A stretch of 64,000 nucleotides of DNA from Microbacterium sp. (GCA_019510305.1 JAEKKN010000020.1:1-64000); one strand, 5' to 3'; counted from the first letter of the stretch, positions 1 through 9,556 are shown. Made by a program: numbers and translations. Notes: generated by a model not told the origin, from the letters alone.

Positions 1-497
<497 letters not shown>

Positions 498-499
498 CC

Positions 500-760
500 A
501 TGGCGCTGCATGTCAGCCTCGTCTCCGCCGAGGCGGAGGTCTGGACGGGAGAGGCGAGTCTCGTGGTCGCCAAGACCGTCGAGGGTGAGATCGGCTTCAT
601 GACCGGCCACGAGCCGGTGCTGGCGATCCTCGCAGAGGGCCAGGTCCGCATCACCCAGGAAGACGGCACCAAGGTGCTGGCCAACGCGCAGGACGGATTC
701 CTCTCCATGGAGGGGAACAACCTGACGATCGTGGCCGGCAACGCGGCTCTCATCGCCTGA
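500..760 (+). CDS. atpC: ATP synthase F1 subunit epsilon (short form)
   Basis: This 86-residue protein is the epsilon subunit of F1 ATP synthase, which couples the rotor to the catalytic head and can inhibit ATP hydrolysis. It contains only the N-terminal beta-sandwich domain (LVSAEAEVWTGEAS near the start, then GEIGFMTGHEPVLAIL). The C-terminal helical hairpin of the E. coli protein is absent, as is common in actinobacteria. The ATG at 500 is chosen because it lies 2 bases after the atpD stop and has an AGGAG-type ribosome site about 10 bases upstream; a longer in-frame start at 467 would lie inside atpD. It is the last gene before a strong hairpin at 773-810. Confidence 0.96.
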   Translation: MALHVSLVSAEAEVWTGEASLVVAKTVEGEIGFMTGHEPVLAILAEGQVRITQEDGTKVLANAQDGFLSMEGNNLTIVAGNAALIA

Positions 761-772
761 TCGAACCTCAGT

Positions 773-810
773 CCGAAGCGCAAGGCTCCTCACGGCGCCT
801 TGCGCTTCGG
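773..810 (+). terminator. Terminator hairpin at end of atp operon
   Basis: A perfect 14-bp inverted repeat (773-786 with 797-810) encloses a 10-base loop 12 bases after the atpC stop. No long T-run follows, as in many high-GC actinobacterial terminators. The downstream gene starts at 829. Confidence 0.75.
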
Positions 811-828
811 CGTGTCCCCGGAAGCTCC

Positions 829-1575
829 ATGAAGATCCTGCTCCCTCCCTCCGAGACGAAGCATCCCGGCGGCGCCGGCGCGCCGCTCGTCGTCGACGAG
901 CTGGCGCTGTCCGGCCTCGCCGCCGAGCGACAGGCCGTCATCGACGCCCTTGTCGATCTCTCGGCGGACGAGGACACAGCACGCAGGGTGCTCGGTCTCA
1001 GCGCCCGGCAGGCAGGGGAGGTGGAGCACAATCGGATGCTGCGCACCGCCGCCACGATGCCCGCGGCGGATCGCTACACCGGCGTGCTGTACGACGCGCT
1101 GGATGCCGCATCCCTGTCTCCGGCCTCGCGCCGCTGGCTGGACTCGCACGTGTGGATCCATTCTGCTCCGTTCGGCCCCGTCGGCGCGCTCGACACCATC
1201 CCCGCCTATCGGCTCTCGGCCGGGACATCCCTGCCCGGGCTGAAGGCGCTGCGCCGTCACTGGGCGGAGGCGACGACCGCCGCGATCGGGGTGGAGGCGC
1301 CGTCCTTCGTACTCGATCTCCGGAGCGAGGCGTATGTCGCGCTCGGGCCCGTTCCCGCATCGGTCCCCTCCGCCTATGTCCGTGTCGTCACCTCGCAGGG
1401 CCGGGCGTTGAACCACTTCAACAAGAAGTCCAAAGGCCTGCTCGTGCGTGCACTCGCAGAGCAGCGACCGCGGTTCGGGACGTTGAGAGGGTTGCGCACC
1501 TGGGCGGCGGCGAACGACTTCCAGTTCCGCGATGCCGATGAACGAGGCGTTCTTGAGCTCGTCGTCGACGAATGA
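829..1575 (+). CDS. yaaA: YaaA-family (DUF328) peroxide stress protein
   Basis: This 248-residue protein belongs to the YaaA/DUF328 family, whose E. coli member lowers free intracellular iron during peroxide stress and binds DNA. The family signature is seen in the N-terminal MKILLPPSETK, in the middle YTGVLYDALDAASL and IHSAPFGPVGALDTIPAYRL, and in the C-terminal NHFNKKSKGLL. Length is normal for the family. It follows the atp terminator, so it is probably transcribed on its own; a GGAAGC ribosome site stands just before the ATG. The biochemical role is inferred from the family only. Confidence 0.88.
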   Translation: MKILLPPSETKHPGGAGAPLVVDELALSGLAAERQAVIDALVDLSADEDTARRVLGLSARQAGEVEHNRMLRTAATMPAADRYTGVLYDALDAASLSPASRRWLDSHVWIHSAPFGPVGALDTIPAYRLSAGTSLPGLKALRRHWAEATTAAIGVEAPSFVLDLRSEAYVALGPVPASVPSAYVRVVTSQGRALNHFNKKSKGLLVRALAEQRPRFGTLRGLRTWAAANDFQFRDADERGVLELVVDE

Positions 1576-1689
1576 CCCTGTGCAACGCGAAGGTGAACGC
1601 TTCGCGCGGCGTCGTTGCCAGCACTTTGGCTGTGTGGGAGAGTAGTGGGTGCTCGGCCCGGGCACGGGCCGCACTAGGAGGGAATTCCC

Positions 1690-2310
1690 ATGTCTAACGA
1701 TGCAACCGGTCCCGCGGAGCCGAACAGCGGTGATCAGACCGGCGCGGCGAACGTGCCGCCGGCACCCCCCGCAGCACCGCAGTCTGCCCCGTCTGCTCCT
1801 GTTCCGCCCGCTTCCGCTCCGGCTCCGGGTCAGCCTGCTCCCGGCCAGCCCGCACCGGGCTACGGCCAGCCGGCGTACGGCCAGCCCGCTCCCGGGTACG
1901 GCCAGCCGCCCCAGGGCGCTCCGGCACCCGGCTACGGCGCACCGGCCGGGGCCCCCTACGGCGCCCAGCCCGCGTACGGCGCTCCTGTTCAGCCCAACAT
2001 CACCATCAACCTCTGGCTGTCGGTGTTCTTCGGCTGGATCCCCGCGCTGATCTTCTTCCTGATCGAGAAGGACAAGGTCGCCCCGAACTACCAGCGTGCG
2101 AATGCGGCGAACCTGAACTTCCAGATCGTCCTCGCGATCGCCTATGCGGCGTGCGTCGTGCTGAGCTTCGTGATCATCGGCGCGTTCCTGCTGCCGCTCG
2201 TCAGCCTCGCGCAGTTGATCATCGGCATCATCCACGCCATCAATGTGCCGCCGCAGCTCGCGGCCGGCCAGGAGGGCAAGTTCTACCTGGCTCCGAACTG
2301 GATCAAGTAG
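1690..2310 (+). CDS. DUF4870 domain membrane protein with Pro-rich N-terminus
   Basis: This 206-residue protein has a disordered N-terminal half rich in Pro, Ala, Gln, Gly and Tyr (repeats of the type APGYGQP, about residues 10-100) and a C-terminal DUF4870 membrane domain. That domain starts with [21 protein letters not shown] and ends near [17 protein letters not shown]; three to four hydrophobic segments are visible. The function of DUF4870 is unknown. The ATG has an excellent AGGAGG ribosome site 10 bases upstream. The next gene encodes another membrane protein with a similar Tyr-Gly-Ala-Pro-rich tail, so the two may act together at the envelope; this is inference from composition and adjacency. 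Confidence 0.85.
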   Translation: MSNDATGPAEPNSGDQTGAANVPPAPPAAPQSAPSAPVPPASAPAPGQPAPGQPAPGYGQPAYGQPAPGYGQPPQGAPAPGYGAPAGAPYGAQPAYGAPVQPNITINLWLSVFFGWIPALIFFLIEKDKVAPNYQRANAANLNFQIVLAIAYAACVVLSFVIIGAFLLPLVSLAQLIIGIIHAINVPPQLAAGQEGKFYLAPNWIK

Positions 2311-2318
2311 AGCAAATC

Positions 2319-2357
2319 CGAGAAGGGCCTTCGACCGAGTGTCGGAGGCCTTTCTCG
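2319..2357 (+). terminator. Terminator hairpin after DUF4870 gene
   Basis: A 12-bp inverted repeat with one G-T wobble (2319-2330 with 2346-2357) starts 9 bases after the stop, with an additional short inner pairing and a weak T-run on its 3' arm. Confidence 0.65.
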
Positions 2358-2473
2358 TTCCCGGGCCACGCTTGTGGTCGGCGGAGCGACCGCCGCTAAC
2401 ATGGCCAGTGCGGAGCGCACGCTTCGCCGCGGAGGCGAGAGCCGCCTCCCGAGACCAGAGAAAAGCGAGTCTC

Positions 2474-3331
2474 ATGGGATACGACGGATACGAGAGCGGT
2501 TTCTACGCGTTCCTCGGCATCTACATCACCATCCTCCTCGTCGGCAGCGTGATCGGCTACGTGGTCGGCTCGTTCCTGATGATGAAGATCTTCGACAAGG
2601 CCGGCGTCACCGACAGATGGCGCGCGTGGGTCCCCGTCTACAACACGATGATCTTCATGAAGCTCGGAGACATCAGCCCCTGGCTTCTGCTGTACTGCAT
2701 GGGCGGAGCGATCCTGTTGAGCTGGATCGGCGTCGGTCTGCTCTTCGTGATCGGGATGCAGGTGCTCCTCATCCTGGCCGCGTGGCGCGTCGGCCTGAAG
2801 CTGCAGAAGGACTCGGTGTGGGTCGTCCTCTACATCTTCCTGCCCGTCGTCTGGATGGCGATCGTCGCCTTCGACGGGTCACGCTGGAACCCGAACATCG
2901 TGCCCGCGTCATGGGCGGGCAACGGCTTCTTCGCAGACCGCACGGTCTGGCAGGGCGTTCCCGTGCAGCCCGGGGCGGCTCCGCAGGGCTATGGGGCGCC
3001 TCAGGGGTACGGCGCTCCTCAGGGTTATGGCGCTCCTCAGGGTTACGCGCAGCCAGGCAATGGCGCTCCTCAGGGCTATGGTGCTCCTGTCCCGCCGGCG
3101 CCGCAGGGTTACGGCGCTCCGCAGGGGTATGGGCAGCCAGGCTACGGCGCCCCGGTCCCGCCGTCGCAGCCAGGATACGGTCAGCCTGCGGCACCGCAGC
3201 CGCCGGTGTTCCCGCCTGCGGCACCGCAGCCGCCGGCTGCTCCGCCTGCGGCACCGCAGCCGCCGGCCGCTCCGCCCGCGGCACCGCAGCCACCGGTGCC
3301 GCCGGCCGACCCGATGCAGCCTCCGGTCTGA
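2474..3331 (+). CDS. DUF5684 domain membrane protein with PQGYGA repeats
   Basis: The 285-residue product starts at the ATG at 2474; the frame is open further upstream, but this start places a hydrophobic segment right at the beginning. Residues about 10-130 form a DUF5684 membrane domain with four hydrophobic segments and the signature [15 protein letters not shown], followed by [21 protein letters not shown]. The remaining half is low complexity: six or more copies of a hexapeptide A-P-Q-G-Y-G encoded by 18-bp repeats, then [10 protein letters not shown] repeats to the end. The function is unknown. It sits between hairpins at 2319 and 3337, so it appears to be a single-gene transcript. Confidence 0.85.
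   Translation: MGYDGYESGFYAFLGIYITILLVGSVIGYVVGSFLMMKIFDKAGVTDRWRAWVPVYNTMIFMKLGDISPWLLLYCMGGAILLSWIGVGLLFVIGMQVLLILAAWRVGLKLQKDSVWVVLYIFLPVVWMAIVAFDGSRWNPNIVPASWAGNGFFADRTVWQGVPVQPGAAPQGYGAPQGYGAPQGYGAPQGYAQPGNGAPQGYGAPVPPAPQGYGAPQGYGQPGYGAPVPPSQPGYGQPAAPQPPVFPPAAPQPPAAPPAAPQPPAAPPAAPQPPVPPADPMQPPV
2977..3320 (+). repeat. Tandem in-gene repeats encoding APQGYG and PPAAPQ units
   Basis: The first part carries near-exact 18-bp units (variants of GCTCCTCAGGGTTATGGC), the second part 24- to 27-bp units rich in CCGCCGGC and GCACCGCAG. They keep the reading frame, so unit number can vary without breaking the protein. No spacers of constant length are present, which excludes a CRISPR array. Confidence 0.85.
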
Positions 3332-3336
3332 GAGCT

Positions 3337-3380
3337 GACTGCGCGGAGCCCTTGACGTCGGTCGAGGGCTCCGCGCAGTC
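3337..3380 (+). terminator. Terminator hairpin after DUF5684 gene
   Basis: A perfect 15-bp inverted repeat (3337-3351 with 3366-3380) with a 14-base loop starts 5 bases after the stop codon. No T-run follows. Confidence 0.75.
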
Positions 3381-3509
3381 ACATGCATCCTCCCGTGCGC
3401 GATAACGTGGGAGACATGGTCATCACGCCAACGAGGGATCGGGAGTCCACTACGATGTGTCTGTATCCTGAGGCCCCCCGAATCGCCGCAGGCAGTTCGG
3501 AGGCGGCAC

Positions 3510-4307
3510 GTGGCTGAGACGACGACGAAGACGCACGGCATCACTGCTGGGCCGAAGCGATTCCGGTTGTCTTGGGCCGGCATCACCGATGTAGGCCTGC
3601 GTCGTGACACCAACCAGGATTCCTTCTTCGCGGAGTATCCGTTGTTCATCGTCGCGGATGGCATGGGCGGGCACGCGGGAGGCGAGATCGCCAGCCAGCG
3701 CACGATCGCTCGTCTCGAGGCGCTGCTGGATGGGGGTGAGGTGAGCCGGGAGCGGATCGAGAGTGCGCTCGAACTGGTCGTGGGCGACATCGCCGCTCAC
3801 CCGGAGACGACCGATGAGGGCACCGGCACCACCCTGACGGGAGTGTTCCTCGAGTCAGAGGGTGACGACGCGCACTGGGTGGCGCTCAATATCGGGGATT
3901 CACGCGTCTACCTTCTCCGCGACGATCGCCTGGTCCAGGTGACCACCGATCATTCGGTCGTTCAGGAACTGATCGCCGCCGGAAAGATCAGCCCCGATGA
4001 GGCGGAGGGGCATCCCTACAGCAACGTGATCACGCGAGCCGTCGGAGCCAGCGAGCTCACGGCCCCTGACTACGTGACCATCGACGTGCGCGACGGCGAC
4101 CGCTTCGTGATCTGCTCCGACGGGTTGACGAAAGAGCTGACCGATTACGGTATCCAGCACTTCCTGAAGGAAAACGCCGACCCCGGCGCCGCGGTGGACG
4201 CGATGCTGGCCGCCGCGTTGGAGAACGGCGGCAGAGACAACGTGACGCTTGTGATCGTGCAGGTCGACGACGACTCTTCCTCCACAGACGCGCCTTCTGA
4301 GCAATAG
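3510..4307 (+). CDS. PP2C-family Ser/Thr protein phosphatase
   Basis: This 265-residue soluble protein is a metal-dependent PP2C phosphatase, the type that reverses Hanks-type Ser/Thr kinases. The metal-binding and core motifs are all present: TNQDSFF near residue 35, VADGMGGHAGGE near 50, NIGDSRVYL near 130, CSDGLTKEL near 200 and GGRDNVTLV near 245. The GTG start at 3510 has a GGAGG site 7 bases upstream. There is no transmembrane tail, unlike PstP of mycobacteria. The following gene is an FtsK/EccC-like ATPase 68 bases downstream, so the phosphatase may regulate that machine; the link rests on position only, and no kinase gene lies in the window. Confidence 0.93.
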   Translation: MAETTTKTHGITAGPKRFRLSWAGITDVGLRRDTNQDSFFAEYPLFIVADGMGGHAGGEIASQRTIARLEALLDGGEVSRERIESALELVVGDIAAHPETTDEGTGTTLTGVFLESEGDDAHWVALNIGDSRVYLLRDDRLVQVTTDHSVVQELIAAGKISPDEAEGHPYSNVITRAVGASELTAPDYVTIDVRDGDRFVICSDGLTKELTDYGIQHFLKENADPGAAVDAMLAAALENGGRDNVTLVIVQVDDDSSSTDAPSEQ

Positions 4308-4375
4308 CGAGTGATCTCCGGCGAACGCTGGGGATAACGCCGACATCGTGGTGCACGATGGTGTGCACTGTGGGT

Positions 4376-7099
4376 ATGGACTCCCTGACGATCGCGATTC
4401 CCGCCGCGCCCGCCGAAGCGAAGCGCCCGCCGATGCCCTTCATGGCTGCGCTCGTCCCCGTCGCCGGCGGCGTGGTGATGTGGCTGGTGACCGGCTCGCT
4501 GTTCGCCCTGTGCTTCGCCGCCCTCGGCCCGCTGATGATCGTGGCCTCGCTGATCGACGGCGCAAGGGCCCGCAGGAGGGCACGGCGCATCGCCGAGGTC
4601 GAGAACCAGGCGGCGTGGGAGCGAGCTGAGGACGAGCTCGTGCGCAGACACGATGAAGAACGGGCGCTGCAGGACCTGAGGTGTCCCGATGCGGCGTCCG
4701 CGATGCGGCGACCGCCGCTGCGCGGCCCCGAGGGAGCGGATGCCGCCACTCTCCTCGTCGTGGGCCGAGGCGGAGCACGCAGCGAGATCCGGTCGTCCGG
4801 CGGTGATGACGATCGCGCGAGGGCGTTTCAGAAGCGCTGCGGTCGTCTCGACGACTCGCCCATCGCCGTCCCGCTCGGAGGGGGAGTGTGTCTGCGTGGT
4901 CCCGAGCCCCTGGTTCTGGCGGTCATGCGAGGACTCGTCGTGCAGCTCTGCCTGCGGTTCAGTGCGGCGCAGGTCGCGATCGTCGGAGAGCGCATGCACG
5001 AGTGGGGCATCGGCGGATTCGAAGCCTCGTCGCGAAGGGAGGCGCTGCGCGTCGGCGTCGCGCGGATCGGTGAGCCGAGGCCGCAGGCCGAGTCGGTGAT
5101 CTGGATCGGCACGGCGACCGACGAGGTGCCGGAGGGCGTGACGACCGTCCTGGATGTCGTCGAGCCGAGACGGGCGTCGCTGCGGACTCCGCACGGGATC
5201 GCCGAAGTCTCCGCAGAGGGAGTGTCGGTCGCGCAGACGGCGGCGATCTCGGCGACGAGGGCCGAGGGGCAGGATGACATCGATGTGCTGCCGACAGCTG
5301 TCGCGCTGAGCGATCTCGCACAGCACGCCGGGTCGAGCGGGCTGCCCGCGACCATCGGACGGAACGAGCGCGACGAGGTGGTCGTCGACATCGTCGAAGA
5401 CGGCCCGCACGCGATCGTCACGGGGACCACCGGCACGGGCAAGAGCGAACTGCTGGTGTCTTGGGTGGCAGCGATGGCCTCGGCGCACGGTCCCGAACGT
5501 GTTCTTTTCGTGCTCGCGGATTTCAAAGGGGGCACGGCGTTCGAGCCGCTGCGCGAGCTCCCGCAGGTCGCGGCCGTGATCACCGACCTCGACGAGGCGG
5601 GTGCGCGACGCGGGGTCTCGAGCCTCACGGCCGAATTGCGTCGGCGTGAGAGCGCGTTGGCCTCCGCGGGGGTTCGCGATGTGCGCGACTCTGACATGCC
5701 GAGGCTGGTGATCGTCGTGGACGAGTTCGCGGCGCTGCTCCAGGAGCATGCTGATCTCGGCGCGGTGTTCACCGACATCGCGGCCCGCGGGCGGGCGCTC
5801 GGCATGCACCTCGTGATCGGCACGCAGCGGGCCTCCGGAGTGATCCGCGACGCGCTTGCCGCGAACTGCCCCCTCCGCGTGAGTCTGCGTGTCGGCGATC
5901 CCTCAGACAGTCGGCTCGTGATCGGCACGGACGCGGCGGCCGAACTGCCCGGTGGTGCGGCGTCGCGAGGTCTGGCACTCGTACGGCGTCCCCAGGACGC
6001 TGAGCCGATCGCCATGCGTGTGGCGCTGACCAGGGCCGCGGATCTGCGCGCTGCCGCGGTGACCTGGGCGGACGCAGAAGCAGCGCAGAGCCCGTGGCTG
6101 CCCGCATTGCGGCCTCTCGTCAGGCTCGCGGAGCTGCCTGCGCCGCCGCCCGGGAATCTGGTCCTCGGTCAAGCGGATGAACCTGAGCGGCAGCGACAGC
6201 CGGTGCAGACTCTGCGGGTGGGTGTCGAAAGGGGGCTCGCGGTCCTCGGCGGCTCCGGTTCAGGGCGCACCTCGCTGCTTCGGTTGATTCGGCATCAGCA
6301 TCCTTCGGCGCTCTGGCTTCCTGCGGACGTCGAGGCCGCGTGGGACGTCGTCGCGGATCTTTCCGACCGACGTACGACGGCGCCGGATCTCATCCTGTGC
6401 GACGATCTCGACGCTCTGCTTGCGGACCTGCCGCCGGAGCACGCGCAGGTGTTCGCGCAGCGGTGGGAGCAGATTCTCCGCGCCGGCGCGGAGACCACGT
6501 TCGTGCTGACCGCGACCAGAGCATCGGGTGCAGTGGGACGGCTGATGGATGCTCTGCCGAGACGTGCCCTGCTGCGGATGCCGAGCCGTGTGGAGCACTT
6601 GGCCGCGGGCGGAGAATCGGCGACGTTCGATCGAGACAGAGCCCCGGGGCGTGCGACGCTGGGGGAGCGTGACGTCCAGATCGCCTGGGTCGACGAAGAG
6701 GGCTTTCCGAGCAGTCCGGCCCCGCATCCGATGCGTTGGACGCCGTCGGCGCAGTTCACCGCCGTCGTCACATCGGGCCCCCACGCCGTGGCACGGGCGA
6801 TGCACGAGGCGCATCCGGGGTGCGAGGTCGTGCTCGCCCCGCTGGAGCCGTCGGACTCGGCACGACCGGCGATCCTCGTCGCGGACTCCGACACCTGGCA
6901 GCGCAACTGGCAGATCTGGCAACGGATCAGAGCGCACGGCGAAGTACTGATCCGGGCAGAGAATCCGGCAGACCTGCGGCAACTCGCGGGCGTCCGCGAA
7001 ACTCCGCCCTTCGCACATCTGCATGCGGGCCGGGCATGGTCGCTGCGTGACGCCGAACAGCCGCAGCGTGTCGTGCTTCCCGAGTTGATGTCGCGGTGA
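4376..7099 (+). CDS. FtsK/SpoIIIE-domain ATPase, EccC-like
   Basis: This product of about 907 residues is a membrane-anchored FtsK/SpoIIIE-type ATPase. Two hydrophobic segments lie at about residues 22-65. The main ATPase domain has the Walker A motif GTTGTGKSE near residue 350, the FtsK/EccC-typical ADFKGG near 380 and the Walker B stretch LVIVVDEFAAL near 445. A second, more divergent P-loop, GGSGSGRTS, is near residue 625. The multi-module layout resembles EccC of type VII secretion rather than chromosomal FtsK, which carries a gamma domain not seen here. No WXG100 substrate gene is visible, so the transported substrate is unknown. The start is uncertain: an ATG at 4358 is also in frame. 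Confidence 0.85.
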   Translation: MDSLTIAIPAAPAEAKRPPMPFMAALVPVAGGVVMWLVTGSLFALCFAALGPLMIVASLIDGARARRRARRIAEVENQAAWERAEDELVRRHDEERALQDLRCPDAASAMRRPPLRGPEGADAATLLVVGRGGARSEIRSSGGDDDRARAFQKRCGRLDDSPIAVPLGGGVCLRGPEPLVLAVMRGLVVQLCLRFSAAQVAIVGERMHEWGIGGFEASSRREALRVGVARIGEPRPQAESVIWIGTATDEVPEGVTTVLDVVEPRRASLRTPHGIAEVSAEGVSVAQTAAISATRAEGQDDIDVLPTAVALSDLAQHAGSSGLPATIGRNERDEVVVDIVEDGPHAIVTGTTGTGKSELLVSWVAAMASAHGPERVLFVLADFKGGTAFEPLRELPQVAAVITDLDEAGARRGVSSLTAELRRRESALASAGVRDVRDSDMPRLVIVVDEFAALLQEHADLGAVFTDIAARGRALGMHLVIGTQRASGVIRDALAANCPLRVSLRVGDPSDSRLVIGTDAAAELPGGAASRGLALVRRPQDAEPIAMRVALTRAADLRAAAVTWADAEAAQSPWLPALRPLVRLAELPAPPPGNLVLGQADEPERQRQPVQTLRVGVERGLAVLGGSGSGRTSLLRLIRHQHPSALWLPADVEAAWDVVADLSDRRTTAPDLILCDDLDALLADLPPEHAQVFAQRWEQILRAGAETTFVLTATRASGAVGRLMDALPRRALLRMPSRVEHLAAGGESATFDRDRAPGRATLGERDVQIAWVDEEGFPSSPAPHPMRWTPSAQFTAVVTSGPHAVARAMHEAHPGCEVVLAPLEPSDSARPAILVADSDTWQRNWQIWQRIRAHGEVLIRAENPADLRQLAGVRETPPFAHLHAGRAWSLRDAEQPQRVVLPELMSR

Positions 7100-7106
7100 G
7101 CGATCC

Positions 7107-8102
7107 TCAGAGGAGCGGGCTCACCCGGATCGCGCCAACCTCTGCGGCTCCACCGCGTACGACCAGCGGAAGCTCAGCGGCGAGAGAGTCCACCTCGGCA
7201 CTGGTCAGGGCGCCCGCGCGGGAGAGCAGGGTCGCGGCGACCAGAGTGCCGATACGCGTCGAGCCGTCGAGGGTCTTGAGCACGACGGTGGTCCCGTTGG
7301 GGGCGACCATCACCATGACGCCCTCCGCTCCGTACTTGGCGAACACGCCGAGCTTCTCGATCGCGACCGTGTCGGGCCGTCCGGGCCCTTCGATAGTCCA
7401 CGGGCTCTCGCGAACAGCGCGGACGAGGGATCCGGCCACCCTGTGCAGCGCGAAGGGCGAGCGCTCCGACGCGCTGCCGATGCGATGGATCGCCCGAGCG
7501 AGACCGGTCAGGGTGATCGCGTGCACGGGGGCGCCGCACCCGTCGATGGCGGTGTGCGCGACCTTCTCTCCGCTGAGACGCTCGACGACTTCGCGGATGT
7601 GCAGCTGCAGAGGGTGCGAAGGGTCGAGATAGCCGTCGGTCGGCCAGCCCGTCGCGACACAGGCGCGCAGCATCGCTGCGTGCTTGCCGGAGCAGCCCAT
7701 GCGGATGCGGGTCGGAACCCCGTGCTCGCGAACGAGCTCGTCGCGTGTGGCCGAATCGGTCGGCCATGACACCGGGCACCCCAGGTCGTCCTCGTTCAGA
7801 CCTCCCTGGGTGAGGATGTCGCGGACGACCGCGGCGTGCCGGTCGGTGCCGACGTGGCTCGCGGTCGCGATCGCGAGCTGCTCGCCCTCGAGCGGAGCCC
7901 CTGCGGTGATGCAGGCGACGGCCTGCAGCGGCTTGAGGCTGGAGCGGGGGAGGATCAGGGCGTCCGCATTCCCGTGGCGGGCGACCACCTCTCCATCGGG
8001 GGAGAGGACGACGGCGGCTCCCGCATGGCGGGATTCGACGAATCCGCTCCGTTCGACGACCGCGAGTTCAACAGCATCCTGAATGGTGAAAGTCTCCAGC
8101 AC
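7107..8102 (-). CDS. Asparaginase (L-asparaginase II / ReAV type)
   Basis: This 331-residue protein belongs to the class 3 asparaginases first known from Rhizobium etli, which hydrolyse L-asparagine to aspartate and ammonia and are unrelated to the E. coli type I/II enzymes. Family motifs seen are RSSLKPLQA (about residue 55), CSGKHAAML (about 135) and IDGCGAPVHAI (about 190). The GTG start at 8102 is supported by a TAGTCT hexamer that ends 6 bases upstream, predicting a leaderless mRNA. The gene is convergent with the FtsK-like gene (7-base gap) and divergent from the OsmC gene. Confidence 0.9.
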   Translation of the reverse strand: MLETFTIQDAVELAVVERSGFVESRHAGAAVVLSPDGEVVARHGNADALILPRSSLKPLQAVACITAGAPLEGEQLAIATASHVGTDRHAAVVRDILTQGGLNEDDLGCPVSWPTDSATRDELVREHGVPTRIRMGCSGKHAAMLRACVATGWPTDGYLDPSHPLQLHIREVVERLSGEKVAHTAIDGCGAPVHAITLTGLARAIHRIGSASERSPFALHRVAGSLVRAVRESPWTIEGPGRPDTVAIEKLGVFAKYGAEGVMVMVAPNGTTVVLKTLDGSTRIGTLVAATLLSRAGALTSAEVDSLAAELPLVVRGGAAEVGAIRVSPLL

Positions 8103-8108
8103 CTGCCA

Positions 8109-8114
8109 AGACTA
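8109..8114 (-). promoter_or_regulatory. Predicted leaderless -10 element (TAGTCT) of asparaginase gene
   Basis: TAGTCT on the minus strand ends 6 bases before the GTG at 8102. This TANNNT-N6-start layout recurs throughout the window and places the transcription start at or next to the start codon. Confidence 0.55.
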
Positions 8115-8150
8115 CCCGGCGTGATCGGACGCCGGTGGCAGACTGGGGGG

Positions 8151-8636
8151 ATGGCAGACACCGCTCTCGGAGAGCACCGCTACGCACTCACCTCGACCTG
8201 GACCGGGAACACGGGCACCGGCACGAGCGGATATCGCGACTATCGCCGAGACGTCACGCTCGAAGTCCAGGGCAAACCAGACATCCTGGCGTCCAGCGAC
8301 AAGCCGTTCCGCGGGGATCCGTCCAGATGGAACCCGGAGGACCTGCTGCTCGCGTCCCTCTCGGAGTGTCATCTGCTGTCCTACCTGCACGCCTGTGTGA
8401 CCGCGGGAGTGGTCGTCGTCTCTTATCGCGACACGGCGTCCGGCCTGATGCGCGAGGACGGACGCGGGGGAGGAGCCTTCGTCGAGGTGATGCTGCGACC
8501 GGAGGTCGTGGTCTCCGAGGAATCGATGATCGAGGCAGCCGAGAGAGCGCACGCCCAGGCCAACGAATGGTGCTTCATCGCGAACTCGATGAACTTCCCC
8601 GTGCGGCACGAGGCGACGGTCACCGCCGCCTCGTGA
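8151..8636 (+). CDS. OsmC family protein
   Basis: This 161-residue protein is an OsmC/Ohr-like thiol peroxidase family member, a group that reduces organic hydroperoxides using two conserved cysteines. Both candidate cysteines are present, in SLSECHLLSYLHAC (about residue 73) and ANEWCFIANSMNFPV (about 137), together with the N-terminal SSDKPFRGDPSRWNPEDLLL typical of the YhfA-like branch. The ATG at 8151 is preceded by a run of six G, and a CAGACT hexamer ends 6 bases upstream. The substrate is not predictable from sequence. Confidence 0.88.
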   Translation: MADTALGEHRYALTSTWTGNTGTGTSGYRDYRRDVTLEVQGKPDILASSDKPFRGDPSRWNPEDLLLASLSECHLLSYLHACVTAGVVVVSYRDTASGLMREDGRGGGAFVEVMLRPEVVVSEESMIEAAERAHAQANEWCFIANSMNFPVRHEATVTAAS

Positions 8637-8648
8637 GTTCGGGTCTCG

Positions 8649-9428
8649 CTACCGCCGCTCGTGCGGAAGAGCCTGCCTGATCTTCTCGATCGTGCCCTGG
8701 GCCGGGGCCTCGTTGTAGGCGCCGGCGAGCTCCTGGCCGGAGAGCGCGTGGATGGCGGCCATGATCTCGTCAGTGGCGAGACGTCGTGCCTTGCCGCTCG
8801 TGGCGGGACCGTGAGGTGCGAGATCGAGCGGCGCACCGAACTTCACGGTGATGCGCTCCGAGAGCGTCGGCATCTTCGCGCCCACTGGCATCACCTTGTC
8901 TGTGCCGATCAGGCCGACTGGAACCACCGGGGCGCCGGTCTGCAGGGCCAGGAAGGCGACACCGGTGCGGCCCTTGTAGAGTCGCCCGTCCGTCGAGCGC
9001 GTGCCCTCGGGGTAGAGCGCGACCGCGAGGCCCTCGTCGAGCAGCTGGCGCTGGAGGTCGAGCGCGTCGAGAGCCGCCTGGCCAGCTCCGCGCCGGACGG
9101 GGATCGCGCCGATGGCTTCGAAGAACGTCTTGCTCATCCAGCCTTTGGCGCCGGTGCCCTCGAAGTAGCTCGACTTCGCGAGGAAGTGCACAGGGCGAGG
9201 CGCGGCGACAGGGATGGCTATCGAGTCGATGAACGACAGATGGTTGCTCGCGAAGATCACAGGCCCGTCGAGCGGAACGAGATCCCGACCCTCGATCCGG
9301 GGCCGGTAGACCAGGCGGGCGAGCGGGCTGATCAGACTGCGTCCGAGAGTGTAGGTGAACCCCGCGTGGCGCGGCTTCGCGGTCTCTGCAGGCGACGGCT
9401 CGGGCTCCACGGACTGCTCAGAGGTCAT
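8649..9428 (-). CDS. 1-acyl-sn-glycerol-3-phosphate acyltransferase (PlsC family)
   Basis: This 259-residue acyltransferase transfers a fatty acyl group to lysophosphatidic acid or a similar acceptor in phospholipid synthesis. The catalytic NHLSFID motif (NHx4D) is near residue 82 and the glycerol-phosphate-binding YPEGTRS motif near 160; GRTGVAFLAL and PVVPVGLIGTD follow as expected. An N-terminal hydrophilic extension of about 25 residues precedes the conserved domain. The ATG at 9428 is supported by TACCCT ending 6 bases upstream. The gene is convergent with osmC. Because several PlsC paralogues are usual in actinobacteria, the exact acceptor is open. Confidence 0.88.
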   Translation of the reverse strand: MTSEQSVEPEPSPAETAKPRHAGFTYTLGRSLISPLARLVYRPRIEGRDLVPLDGPVIFASNHLSFIDSIAIPVAAPRPVHFLAKSSYFEGTGAKGWMSKTFFEAIGAIPVRRGAGQAALDALDLQRQLLDEGLAVALYPEGTRSTDGRLYKGRTGVAFLALQTGAPVVPVGLIGTDKVMPVGAKMPTLSERITVKFGAPLDLAPHGPATSGKARRLATDEIMAAIHALSGQELAGAYNEAPAQGTIEKIRQALPHERR

Positions 9429-9434
9429 TCGGAA

Positions 9435-9440
9435 AGGGTA
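9435..9440 (-). promoter_or_regulatory. Predicted leaderless -10 element (TACCCT) of plsC-like gene
   Basis: TACCCT on the minus strand ends 6 bases before the ATG at 9428, with no ribosome site in between. Confidence 0.5.
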
Positions 9441-9556
9441 CTCCGCAACGCATGCCTTTACGGGAATGCGAGCGGGCAGTCGTGCCGTTCAGCGCGAACC
9501 AAGGCGGATGCGAGAGGATGGGGTGTCTCCCACCAGCGATTCCGAGGTCATTCACC

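Noticed and set aside
790..2475. A 561-codon minus-strand frame opposite yaaA and the DUF4870 gene
   Set aside because: It is low-complexity Arg/Gly-rich antisense of two recognised genes, and it runs through the atp terminator region without plausible signals.
2977..3320. Regular repeats that could suggest a CRISPR array
   Set aside because: The units are contiguous, in frame with a Pro/Tyr/Gly-rich protein tail, have no unique spacers of constant length, and no cas gene is nearby.
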